A DNA stretch of 25,881 bases. Origin: JAVKBW01 sp964352715. GTDB lineage: Bacteria; Pseudomonadota; Alphaproteobacteria; UBA8366; Aestuariispiraceae. The DNA lies in assembly GCA_964352715.1 (NCBI GenBank), contig CAYGSU010000060.1, positions 1-25,881 of the forward strand, in the 5' to 3' direction. Positions 15,748 through 22,880 of the stretch are shown here, in pieces. A program made the translations under genes and the position numbers. Below the pieces are notes generated by a model that was not told the DNA's origin, did not search any database, and saw only the letters and a list, made by a program, of their open reading frames with translations. Position 1 is the first letter of the stretch; every line of letters starts with the position of its first letter.

Positions 15748-16707
15748 CTATCTCCGATTTGCGATGGAATCCGCCAGAACACAGAGAATTTCGAACATCA
15801 TCGTTGCGCCCGTCAAGGCCGTCAGGCCACCGACATCGAATGGCGGGGCGACTTCAACGACATCGCCGCCGACCAGATGCAGCCCCTGCAGGCCACGCAC
15901 CATGCGCTGTGCCTCAAGGGTCGTGAATCCGCCAATTTCCGGGGTGCCGGTTCCCGGTGCATAAACCGGGTCGAGCCCGTCGATATCGAAGGAAATATAG
16001 GTCGGCCCGTCGCCGACTACACGGCGGGATTCAGCGATGACCGCATCGACACCCATCCGGTCGAATTCCTCGATATAGATCACCCGGATCCCTGTTTCCT
16101 CTGCATAGGCCATATCGGCGTCGCTGTAGATTGACCCGCGTATGCCGATCTGCACCGTCCGTTTCGGATCGAGCAGTCCTTCCTCAATGGCGCGCCGGAA
16201 TGGTGTTCCATGGGTGTATTTGTTGTTGCCGAAATAGCGGTCATTGGTGTCGGAATGGGCATCGAAATGAACCATGCCCACGGGCCGGTCTTTGGCAATC
16301 GCCCGGAAGATCGGCAATGTACACAGATGATCGCCGCCGGCGGAAAGCGGAACGGCTCCGGCCTCATGAACCCGCTGGAAAGACTTTTCGATCCGTTCCA
16401 GAGAATCCATCAGATCAATCGGATTGACGCTGACATCGCCGAGATCCGCAACGCGACACAGATCGTATGGCGCGATGCGGCTGACATGGTGAACCTTGCG
16501 GATCAGGCTCGACTGGTTGCGGATTTCGCGTGGTCCATGCCGCGCACCGGCGCGGTTGGTCGTGCCGCCATCCCAGGGCACGCCGATCAGCGCGATATCA
16601 ACCTCGGTGGGGTCGGTCAGCAGGGGCAGCCGCATGAACGTCGCAGGCCCGGCAAAGCGGGGGATAGAGAACGCGTCAACGGGTTGCGGATTAGATGTCT
16701 TTGTCAT
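15748..16707 (-). CDS. Ureohydrolase (agmatinase/guanidinobutyrase-type)
   Basis: A binuclear-manganese ureohydrolase of 319 residues that should remove urea from a guanidino compound. All metal ligands are visible: His127 in GGDH, Asp149/His151/Asp153 in DAHSDTND, and Asp241/Asp243 in SFDIDGLDP. The N-terminal GVPWDGGTTNRAGARHGPREIR is typical of agmatinases and related 4-guanidinobutyrases and guanidinopropionases rather than of arginases. Which guanidino substrate is used cannot be told from these motifs. If it is agmatine the product is putrescine. It is followed 6 bp later by the desaturase gene, so the two are almost certainly co-translated. A terminator after gltA separates it from the TCA gene upstream. 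Confidence 0.88.
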   Translation of the reverse strand: MTKTSNPQPVDAFSIPRFAGPATFMRLPLLTDPTEVDIALIGVPWDGGTTNRAGARHGPREIRNQSSLIRKVHHVSRIAPYDLCRVADLGDVSVNPIDLMDSLERIEKSFQRVHEAGAVPLSAGGDHLCTLPIFRAIAKDRPVGMVHFDAHSDTNDRYFGNNKYTHGTPFRRAIEEGLLDPKRTVQIGIRGSIYSDADMAYAEETGIRVIYIEEFDRMGVDAVIAESRRVVGDGPTYISFDIDGLDPVYAPGTGTPEIGGFTTLEAQRMVRGLQGLHLVGGDVVEVAPPFDVGGLTALTGATMMFEILCVLADSIANRR

Positions 16708-16752
16708 GTCGGAAGCCTGTCAGATAGTTGTGCGGCGGTCAAAGTATCCTGC

Positions 16753-16783
16753 AAGAAAACGGCCCCGCCAAAAGACGGGGCCG
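16753..16783 (-). terminator. Intrinsic terminator of gltA
   Basis: A perfect 8-bp stem (CGGCCCCG 16760-16767 with CGGGGCCG 16776-16783) with an 8-nt loop is followed on the minus strand by TTTTCTT (16759-16753). It begins about 20 bp after the gltA stop. On the plus strand it is followed by AAAAGG, so it acts only in the gltA direction. Confidence 0.88.
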
Positions 16784-16803
16784 AAAAGGACGTCAGAAAG
16801 CGT

Positions 16804-18117
16804 CTACCGCTTGTCGAACGGCACGAAAGGCCGCTGGTCGTAACCGGTATAAAGCTGGCGGGGGCGACCGATTTTCTGTTTCGGATCGCTGATCATTTCA
16901 TTCCACTGCGCAACCCAGCCAACGGTGCGGGCCAGCGAGAACAGAACCGTGAACATGCTGGTCGGGAAGCCGATCGCTTTCAGGATGATGCCGGAATAGA
17001 AATCGACATTCGGAAACAGCTTGCGTTCGCGGAAGTAATCGTCTTCCAGCGCAATCCGCTCAAGCTCACGCGCGAGTTCAAGCAGCGGATCGCTGACACC
17101 AAGTTCGTCGAGTACTTCGTCGCAGGACTTTTTCAGAACGCCGGCACGAGGGTCCATGTTCTTGTAAACCCGGTGACCGAAACCCATCAGACGGAACGGA
17201 TCGTTCTTGTCTTTCGCCTTGGCGAGATATTCCGGAATGTTGTCCTTGTGGCCGATCTGCTCCAGCATCGACAGCACGGCTTCGTTCGCGCCGCCATGCG
17301 CCGGGCCCCACAGGCAGGAGATACCGGCCGAGATGCAGGCGAACGGGTTCGCACCGGATGAGCCGGCAACCCGAACGGTCGAGGTCGATGCGTTCTGTTC
17401 GTGGTCGGCATGCAGGATGAAAATCCGTTCCATCGCGCGGGCGACGGCCGGGCTGACATGATATTCCTCAGCGGGCACCGCGAAGGTCATGTGCATGAAG
17501 TTTTCGGCATAGCCCATATCGTTGCGCGGATAGATGAAGGGCTGCCCGACAGAATACTTGTAGGCCATCGCGGCGATTGTAGGCATCTTCGCAACAAGCC
17601 GGTGCGATGCGATCATCCGCTGTTCCGGATCATTGATATCCGTGCTGTCGTGATAGAATGCGGAAAGGGCGCCGACCACACCGACCATGACGGCCATCGG
17701 ATGCGCATCGCGACGGAAGCCGCGATAGAAGTTCAGAAGCTGTTCGTGAACCATCGAATGGTAGGTGATCGTGCGATCATACTGCCGGTATTCATCCGGT
17801 GTTGGCAATTCGCCGTGCATCAGCAGGTAACAGACTTCCAGGAAATTACAGTTTTCGGCGAGATCCTCGATCGAATACCCGCGATGCAGCAGAATGCCCT
17901 TGTCGCCGTCGATAAACGTGATATCGGACTCGCAAGAGGCCGTGGACGTGAAACCGGGGTCGAATGTAAAGCAACCCGATTCTGCATACAGTTTGCGAAT
18001 ATCGATTACCTTAGGGCCGACTGTTCCCGCGATGACCGGCAAGTTGTAACTGTTTCCGGTTTCCGGATCCGTCAGGACCATATGGCCTGTTTCATGCGCT
18101 CCGTCGTCGTGTGTCAT
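16804..18117 (-). CDS. gltA: Citrate synthase (type II)
   Basis: GltA condenses acetyl-CoA and oxaloacetate to citrate, the entry to the TCA cycle. The 437-residue protein has the catalytic triad in its usual places: His274 in WGPAHGGANE, His315 in GFGHRVYKN and Asp372 in FPNVDFYSG. The N-terminal small domain of type II (hexameric, NADH-sensitive in many Gram-negatives) enzymes is present (VGPKVIDIRKLY, FTFDPGFTSTASCESDITFIDG). An ATG 12 codons upstream (18153) is also in frame but lacks a ribosome site, whereas ATG 18117 has GAAGGGGG 5 nt before it. It has its own promoter and terminator, so it is a single-gene unit. Confidence 0.96.
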   Translation of the reverse strand: MTHDDGAHETGHMVLTDPETGNSYNLPVIAGTVGPKVIDIRKLYAESGCFTFDPGFTSTASCESDITFIDGDKGILLHRGYSIEDLAENCNFLEVCYLLMHGELPTPDEYRQYDRTITYHSMVHEQLLNFYRGFRRDAHPMAVMVGVVGALSAFYHDSTDINDPEQRMIASHRLVAKMPTIAAMAYKYSVGQPFIYPRNDMGYAENFMHMTFAVPAEEYHVSPAVARAMERIFILHADHEQNASTSTVRVAGSSGANPFACISAGISCLWGPAHGGANEAVLSMLEQIGHKDNIPEYLAKAKDKNDPFRLMGFGHRVYKNMDPRAGVLKKSCDEVLDELGVSDPLLELARELERIALEDDYFRERKLFPNVDFYSGIILKAIGFPTSMFTVLFSLARTVGWVAQWNEMISDPKQKIGRPRQLYTGYDQRPFVPFDKR

Positions 18118-18122
18118 GAATG

Positions 18123-18130
18123 CCCCCTTC
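18123..18130 (-). promoter_or_regulatory. Strong ribosome binding site deciding the gltA start
   Basis: GAAGGGGG on the minus strand ends 5 nt before ATG 18117. The longer reading from ATG 18153 has no purine-rich site before it. Confidence 0.75.
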
Positions 18131-18233
18131 AAAGTTGGCTGTTGATCCGCCATTCACGATCTTGTTGTCGCGCGTTGGCCTGAGAGCCGCTGTTTCCAAC
18201 CGATTGTTCTGCGGCGCAATATTTGTGAGCGCC

Positions 18234-18262
18234 GTTATACGACGCCCCCCGATTTAACGCAA
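18234..18262 (-). promoter_or_regulatory. Putative sigma-70 promoter of gltA
   Basis: On the minus strand TTGCGT (18262-18257) and TATAAC (18239-18234) are separated by exactly 17 bp. Transcription would begin near 18227, giving a leader of about 110 nt before ATG 18117. It lies in the 190-bp gap between gltX and gltA, just where a gltA promoter is expected. Confidence 0.6.
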
Positions 18263-18307
18263 TAAAATGCCGCTGAGACCGTAATTAATTGTTTAAAATC
18301 AAAAAGT

Positions 18308-19726
18308 TCACGCCCAGCTCTCGGAAGGGCCTGCGGCCAGTGCCGTGTCGATCCGGGCCAGTGTTTCTTCCTTGCCGAAGACAACCATGACCTCAAACAG
18401 GCTGGGCGAGGCATTGGATCCGCTGAGCGCCGCGCGCAAGGGCTGTGCAAGTTTTCCGAGCCCTACATCGAGAGATTCCGAAAGAGTTCTGAGATCGTTC
18501 TCAAGTGCTTCGGCTTCCCAGTTCTGTGCATTCGCAAGATGGTTGCGAACGGCTTCCAGCCGGGACTGGCCTTCCTCGTTAAGCAATTTGGCGGCTTTCG
18601 GGATAACCAGCGGATAAACAGGTCTTTCGACATAAAACCGTGCGTTTTCAGTCAGTTCCAAAATCGTCTTCGCCCGCTCTTTCAAGCCGGGCATGCCTTC
18701 GAGAATGCGGCGCGCAGCATCGCTGTCCGGCGTCAGATCAAGCCGACTGCAAACAAGGCCCGCTAGCCGCTTGTCGTCAGCACCGCGGATGTAATGGCCG
18801 TTGAGATTGTCCAGCTTGGCGAAATCGAACCGCGCCGGCGACTTCCCGACCGCACCGAGATCGAACCATTCGATTGCCTTGTCCCGGTCGATGATCTCCT
18901 CGTCGCCATGCGCCCAGCCAAGCCGCAACAGGTAGTTGCACAAGGCTTCCGGCAGATAGCCCAGCTCGTCACGATACGTATGCACACTCAAAGCGCCGTG
19001 ACGCTTCGATAGCTTAGCCCCGTCAGCCCCGTGAATTAGCGGAATATGCGCGAAGGTCGGCACGTCCCAGCCGCACGCCCTGAACACATGATACTGGCGG
19101 AAGGCATTCGTCAGATGATCATCACCGCGCACTACATGCGTGATGCCCATGTCGTGATCGTCGACCACGACCGAATGCATATAGGTCGGCGAGCCGTCAG
19201 ACCGCAGCAGGATAAAGTCATCGAGCTGTTCGTTCTTGATCGTCACCGGCCCCTGCACCAGATCGTCAATCACGGTTTCACCGGTCTGCGGCATCTTTAT
19301 CCGCACCACCGGGTCGATCCCGGCAGGCGCTTCGGACGGATCGCGGTCGCGCCACCGGCCATCATAACGCATCGGGCGCCCGTCAGCCTTTGCCGTATCC
19401 CGCATTTCCTGCAATTCCTCGGGCGAACAGTAGCAGCGGTATGCCTTGCCCTGGTCGAGGAGATCCTTGGCGACGGCCGCATGCCTTTCGGCGTTTTGCG
19501 ACTGAAATACGATCTCGCCATCGGGTTCCAGGCCCAGCCAGTCCAACCCGTCGATAATCGCATCGATTGCTTCCGTCGTAGAGCGCGCCTTGTCTGTATC
19601 CTCGATGCGAAGCCTGTAAGTGCCGCCGTGGTGCTTTGCCAATAACCAATTGAACAACGCGGTGCGAGCGCCACCGATATGCAGGAAGCCTGTAGGCGAG
19701 GGGGCAAAGCGGGTAACAACGGTCAT
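18308..19726 (-). CDS. gltX: Glutamyl-tRNA synthetase
   Basis: A class I synthetase that charges tRNA-Glu. In alphaproteobacteria such enzymes usually also mischarge tRNA-Gln for later amidation by GatCAB; that is family knowledge, not seen here. The 472-residue protein has RFAPSPTGFLHIGGARTALFNWL with the HIGG signature at 16-19, and KLSKRHGA, the KMSKS equivalent, at 238-245. A CYC pair near residue 100 recalls the zinc site of some GluRS. The open frame extends 47 codons upstream, but ATG 19726 starts directly before the conserved first strand. The ribosome site is weak (GAAGAG, about 9 nt upstream). The gene is divergent from comEC. Confidence 0.96.
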   Translation of the reverse strand: MTVVTRFAPSPTGFLHIGGARTALFNWLLAKHHGGTYRLRIEDTDKARSTTEAIDAIIDGLDWLGLEPDGEIVFQSQNAERHAAVAKDLLDQGKAYRCYCSPEELQEMRDTAKADGRPMRYDGRWRDRDPSEAPAGIDPVVRIKMPQTGETVIDDLVQGPVTIKNEQLDDFILLRSDGSPTYMHSVVVDDHDMGITHVVRGDDHLTNAFRQYHVFRACGWDVPTFAHIPLIHGADGAKLSKRHGALSVHTYRDELGYLPEALCNYLLRLGWAHGDEEIIDRDKAIEWFDLGAVGKSPARFDFAKLDNLNGHYIRGADDKRLAGLVCSRLDLTPDSDAARRILEGMPGLKERAKTILELTENARFYVERPVYPLVIPKAAKLLNEEGQSRLEAVRNHLANAQNWEAEALENDLRTLSESLDVGLGKLAQPLRAALSGSNASPSLFEVMVVFGKEETLARIDTALAAGPSESWA

Positions 19727-19849
19727 GGACGATGCTCTTCGATAATGATGATCAGGCGCGCGGTGTACCATGCAGCGCCAGTTCACCCAAGCCCGTAGCG
19801 CGGCAAACGGTTCTTTCGTTTGAACACCGCTCTTGCCATCATCGGCTGC

Positions 19850-21970
19850 ATGAACGCGGAGCAACACACGACAAACGAAAAGCCGGTGCGACGGCTGGGG
19901 TTGATCCTGGCGGGCGAGGAACCCGGCCGCTGGGTTCTGTGGGCGCCGGTTGCGCTGGGCAGCGGTATCGGCCTGTATTTCGCTGCTGCAACCGAGCCTG
20001 CGCCCTGGGCCGGACCGATGGCGCTGGCGGTCTTTACCGCACTTGCGCTTGTGCCGGCACTGATCAGAAGACCAACTCTGTCAAAAACGTTTCCGTTGGT
20101 GTTGATGGGGCTGCTGATTGCGCTGGGCTTCACGGCAGCCGGCCTGCAAGCCCGAACGGAAGGGACGACCCTGCTGGTCTCCGCCGATCGCTTCATGACT
20201 GTAACGGGGCATGTCGAGCGGATCGAGAGACGACCGGGCCGAACACGGCTTACGATTGGCGTTACCGCGCTCGATCCGTCACCGGCGGCGGCGTTGCCTG
20301 TTCGTCTGCGAGTATCGGCGGGCAGGTCGACCGAGGCCGGGATCGGCGACCTCGTTTCGGTGCGGGCGGTGATACGCGGCCCCGGCCCACCATCCGTGCC
20401 GGGTGGGTTCGATTTCCGGCGCTGGTCGTGGTTTCAGCAACTGGGCGGCAGCGGCTATGCCGTCGGGCCGGTCGAGACAATAAGGCAGGCCGAAGCCGCC
20501 GGATGGCGCGCTGGTCTAAACCGCCTCCGCGATACGGTATCGATGCGCATCAGGCAGGCCTATCCGGACCAGGCCGGCGCTATCGCCGCTGCCGTGATTG
20601 TCGGCGACAGAAGCGGCCTGAACGAGCAAACGCTGGAAGCGATGCGCGCCTCGGGTCTGGCGCATCTGCTGGCAATTTCAGGCCTGCATCTGGGGTTGCT
20701 GGCCGGCACGGTGTTCTTCGGGCTGCGTTTCGTGCTGGCCGGGATCGAACCGGCGGCACTGGACCTGTCGGTAAAGAAGATTGCCGCCAGCTTCGCACTC
20801 GTCACCTGTCTGCTTTATGTTGTGCTGGCCGGCGCGCCGATACCGACCGTTCGGGCGTTCATCATGACTGGTCTGGTTCTGATCGCGGTTCTGGCGGACC
20901 GGTCGGCGATATCGATGCGGCTGGTCGCCTGGGCCGCAGCGGTGGTTCTGCTCGTGCAGCCGGAAAGCATGCTCGGGCCCAGTTTCCAGATGTCCTTCGC
21001 TGCCGTTATCGCGCTTGTTGCTTTCTACGAAGCCAGCGCCACGCGCTGGCGCGAAGGGCGGGAAAGAGCCGGCAGGCTGAAGCTAGGCTTGATGTACTTC
21101 GCAGGTATTCTCGCAACCACCGTCATTGCCGGAGCAGCGACCGCTCCCTTCGCGTGGCATCATTTCGGACAGGTTGGCGGTTACGGCGCCATCGCCAATC
21201 TGGCGGCAATTCCGATCATGGCCTTCGTCGTCATGCCCTTTGCGTTACTTGGCCTGCTGGCGATGCCGTTCGGGCTGGAAAACATTGTCCTGTGGCCTGC
21301 GATTGCCGGCCTGCATGCCATCCTCGAGATCGCAACCTCCGTTGGTTCTCTTCAGGGGGCGATGCTGCGCCAACCGATGCTGCCGCAGACAGGGTTGCTG
21401 GCCATCGTCGCCGGGGGGCTGTGGTTGTGCCTGTGGCGGGCCCGCTGGCGACATCTGGGCTGGGTTGCCGCTGCGGCCGGCATTGCCATCGGTCTGACCG
21501 CACCGCGTCCTGACGTTCTTGTTTCAGGTGATGGAGCGCTGATGGGGGTTGCGACCGGTGCCGGTGGCACCGTTCTGGCGCTGACTACGGTTCGCAGGGA
21601 AAGTTTTACGGCAGACCAGTGGGTGACCGCCTATGGTTTCGCATCGACTGTGGATTTTCGGGATCTGGCCGATCCGCAAGATTTCAGATGCGACCGGTTC
21701 GGTTGCGTTCTTGATCGGGCTGGTATCACAGTCGCGCTGGTGAAGGACCCGCGTGCCCTGATCGACGATTGCCGGCTGGCGAGGCTAATCGTGTCGCCGA
21801 TACCGGTCTATCGTCCACGATGCGCCGAACCGGCACGAGTGATCGATTTCTTCTCGCTACACCGCGAGGGTGCACATGCGCTTTTTCTCACTGAAGACGG
21901 TGTCAGGGTTGAAACAGCCGAACAGGGCGACGACCGCTTGTGGCTTCGCCCTGTCTCGGACCAGCGTTAA
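19850..21970 (+). CDS. comEC: ComEC/Rec2-family DNA uptake channel protein
   Basis: ComEC is the inner-membrane channel proposed to bring single-stranded DNA into the cytoplasm during transformation. The 706-residue protein has N-terminal membrane segments, a soluble OB-like region (about 110-185, the DUF4131 part), and the conserved entry to the Competence domain, SGLAHLLAISGLHLG, near residue 270. Many hydrophobic helices follow to about residue 520. The remaining C-terminal region sits where a metallo-beta-lactamase-like domain usually lies but shows no HxHxDH motif. The start is uncertain: TTG 19820 and ATG 19850 are both possible and neither has a clear ribosome site. It ends 4 bp from the lexA stop, facing it. 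Confidence 0.88.
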   Translation: MNAEQHTTNEKPVRRLGLILAGEEPGRWVLWAPVALGSGIGLYFAAATEPAPWAGPMALAVFTALALVPALIRRPTLSKTFPLVLMGLLIALGFTAAGLQARTEGTTLLVSADRFMTVTGHVERIERRPGRTRLTIGVTALDPSPAAALPVRLRVSAGRSTEAGIGDLVSVRAVIRGPGPPSVPGGFDFRRWSWFQQLGGSGYAVGPVETIRQAEAAGWRAGLNRLRDTVSMRIRQAYPDQAGAIAAAVIVGDRSGLNEQTLEAMRASGLAHLLAISGLHLGLLAGTVFFGLRFVLAGIEPAALDLSVKKIAASFALVTCLLYVVLAGAPIPTVRAFIMTGLVLIAVLADRSAISMRLVAWAAAVVLLVQPESMLGPSFQMSFAAVIALVAFYEASATRWREGRERAGRLKLGLMYFAGILATTVIAGAATAPFAWHHFGQVGGYGAIANLAAIPIMAFVVMPFALLGLLAMPFGLENIVLWPAIAGLHAILEIATSVGSLQGAMLRQPMLPQTGLLAIVAGGLWLCLWRARWRHLGWVAAAAGIAIGLTAPRPDVLVSGDGALMGVATGAGGTVLALTTVRRESFTADQWVTAYGFASTVDFRDLADPQDFRCDRFGCVLDRAGITVALVKDPRALIDDCRLARLIVSPIPVYRPRCAEPARVIDFFSLHREGAHALFLTEDGVRVETAEQGDDRLWLRPVSDQR

Positions 21971-21974
21971 CAAG

Positions 21975-22670
21975 TCAGTATTGACGCATCAGACCGACAA
22001 GCCGGCCCTGAACATTGATCTGCGAAGCATCGTAGATACGGGTCTGGTAATCGCGATTTGCCGGTTCGAGCGCGATCTTGTGACCCCGGCGGCGGAATTT
22101 TTTAAGCGTGACTTCCGATCCGTCGACCATGGCCACCACGATGTCTCCGTCGCGCGCGGTTTCGCAGCGTTCTATAACGACGGTATCGCCATCGAAAATA
22201 CCGGCTTCGAGCATGGAATCGCCATCGACTTCCAGCGCATAGTGATCACCCCGGCCGAGCATATTCATCGGCACATCGACCTGTGTGGAATGGTCGCGCA
22301 GGGCTTCGATCGGCGTGCCGGCGGCAATCCGGCCATACAGGGGCAGGGGAACGGATTCACCTGCACCGCGCATCACCGCGCCGCGTGTGCCGATTTCCTG
22401 GGACTGGATCGATTCAACCCGGCGGTTACGCTTCGGCAGATCTTCCATGCTGGAATTTTCCGGCAGCTTGACCACTTCAAGTGCGCGCGCCCGATGCGGC
22501 AGGCGGCGGATAAATCCGCGTTCTTCCAGCCCCGTGATCAGCCGGTGAATGCCCGATTTCGATTTCAGGTTAAGCGCAGCTTTCATTTCTTCGAAAGACG
22601 GGGAAATACCGGTTTCCTGAAGTTTTGCGTGCAGGAACAACAGAAGATCGTATTGTTTTCGGGTTAACAC
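21975..22670 (-). CDS. lexA: LexA SOS repressor
   Basis: LexA represses DNA-damage genes and self-cleaves when RecA is activated. The 231-residue protein has an N-terminal winged helix (GISPSFEEMKAALNLKSKSG then IHRLITGLEERGFIRRLP), a linker, and the S24 peptidase domain. The cleavage site is the Ala117-Gly118 bond in GRIAAGTPIEA. The catalytic Ser152 lies in DGDSML and Lys190 in EVTLKKF. I place the start at GTG 22670 rather than the upstream TTG 22679, because this gives the MLTRKQ start usual in alphaproteobacterial LexA and leaves GAAAGG 9 nt upstream. Its own promoter carries an SOS box, so it is autoregulated. Confidence 0.96.
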   Translation of the reverse strand: MLTRKQYDLLLFLHAKLQETGISPSFEEMKAALNLKSKSGIHRLITGLEERGFIRRLPHRARALEVVKLPENSSMEDLPKRNRRVESIQSQEIGTRGAVMRGAGESVPLPLYGRIAAGTPIEALRDHSTQVDVPMNMLGRGDHYALEVDGDSMLEAGIFDGDTVVIERCETARDGDIVVAMVDGSEVTLKKFRRRGHKIALEPANRDYQTRIYDASQINVQGRLVGLMRQY

Positions 22671-22679
22671 GGCGCTCAA

Positions 22680-22685
22680 CCTTTC
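22680..22685 (-). promoter_or_regulatory. Ribosome binding site deciding the lexA start
   Basis: GAAAGG on the minus strand ends 9 nt before GTG 22670, whereas it would touch the alternative TTG at 22679 with no spacer. Confidence 0.5.
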
Positions 22686-22751
22686 GTTCGGCCTTATCGG
22701 GCCACAAGAATCGTCCCAAACTCATCGCTTGAATTGTTTTGGTGCCGTTAC

Positions 22752-22773
22752 TGTGTAAAACGGGTTTTCCACA
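22752..22773. promoter_or_regulatory. Paired DnaA-box-like 9-mers in the lexA leader
   Basis: TTTTACACA on the minus strand (22760-22752) and TTTTCCACA on the plus strand (22765-22773) both fit the relaxed DnaA box TTWTNCACA. Together they form a dyad with 10-bp arms (9 of 10 paired) around a 2-bp centre. They lie downstream of the predicted lexA start point. Binding by DnaA is inferred from sequence alone; another dyad-binding protein is possible. Confidence 0.4.
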
Positions 22774-22781
22774 AATATGGC

Positions 22782-22796
22782 GAACAAAACAACAAC
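22782..22796 (-). promoter_or_regulatory. Imperfect second SOS half-site pair
   Basis: On the minus strand GTTG-N7-GTTC differs from the alphaproteobacterial SOS box GTTC-N7-GTTC at one base. It lies 11 bp downstream of the perfect box and just past the predicted start point, where LexA could still block transcription. Confidence 0.35.
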
Positions 22797-22807
22797 CTAC
22801 GGCAATC

Positions 22808-22822
22808 GTTCTACTTGTGTTC
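22808..22822. promoter_or_regulatory. SOS box (LexA operator) of lexA
   Basis: GTTC, 7 bp, GTTC on the plus strand is an exact match to the alphaproteobacterial LexA site. Read on the minus strand it is GAAC-N7-GAAC and its first-reached half overlaps the -10 hexamer of the lexA promoter, ideal for repression. Confidence 0.88.
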
Positions 22823-22836
22823 TATTCTTGTGTCAA
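22808..22836 (-). promoter_or_regulatory. lexA promoter
   Basis: On the minus strand a perfect -35 TTGACA (22836-22831) is followed after 17 bp by TAGAAC (22813-22808). Transcription would begin near 22801, leaving a leader of about 130 nt. The overlap with the SOS box supports this assignment. Confidence 0.75.
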
Positions 22837-22870
22837 CGAAGTTGGTACAAAATCGCCGAATTTCAGAACT

Positions 22871-22879
22871 TGTGGAAAA
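22871..22879 (-). promoter_or_regulatory. DnaA-box-like 9-mer behind moeA
   Basis: TTTTCCACA on the minus strand begins 2 bp after the moeA stop and is part of an exact 11-bp inverted repeat with the copy at 22764-22774. It lies upstream of the lexA -35. Confidence 0.35.
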
Positions 22880-22880
22880 C

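Noticed and set aside
16210..17361. 383-codon frame on the plus strand across the ureohydrolase start and gltA end
   Set aside because: It runs through two well-supported minus-strand genes and the gltA terminator and has no domain of its own.
18301..18330. Terminator at the end of gltX
   Set aside because: Only a 4-bp GCCC/GGGC stem inside the last codons precedes the T-run after the stop; it is too weak to call.
19806..19824. GTTC...GAAC motif upstream of comEC as an SOS site
   Set aside because: The half-sites are inverted and spaced 8 bp, not the direct GTTC-N7-GTTC repeat used by alphaproteobacterial LexA.
19732..21513. 593-codon frame overlapping comEC in another plus frame
   Set aside because: Its translation is dominated by Arg, Gly and Ala, as expected for an out-of-frame reading of comEC. 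The comEC frame has clear membrane segments and motifs.
22671..22880. Replication origin at the DnaA-box cluster
   Set aside because: There is no long AT-rich unwinding region, no dnaA, dnaN, hemE or parAB nearby and only three boxes. A regulatory or titration role is more modest and more likely.
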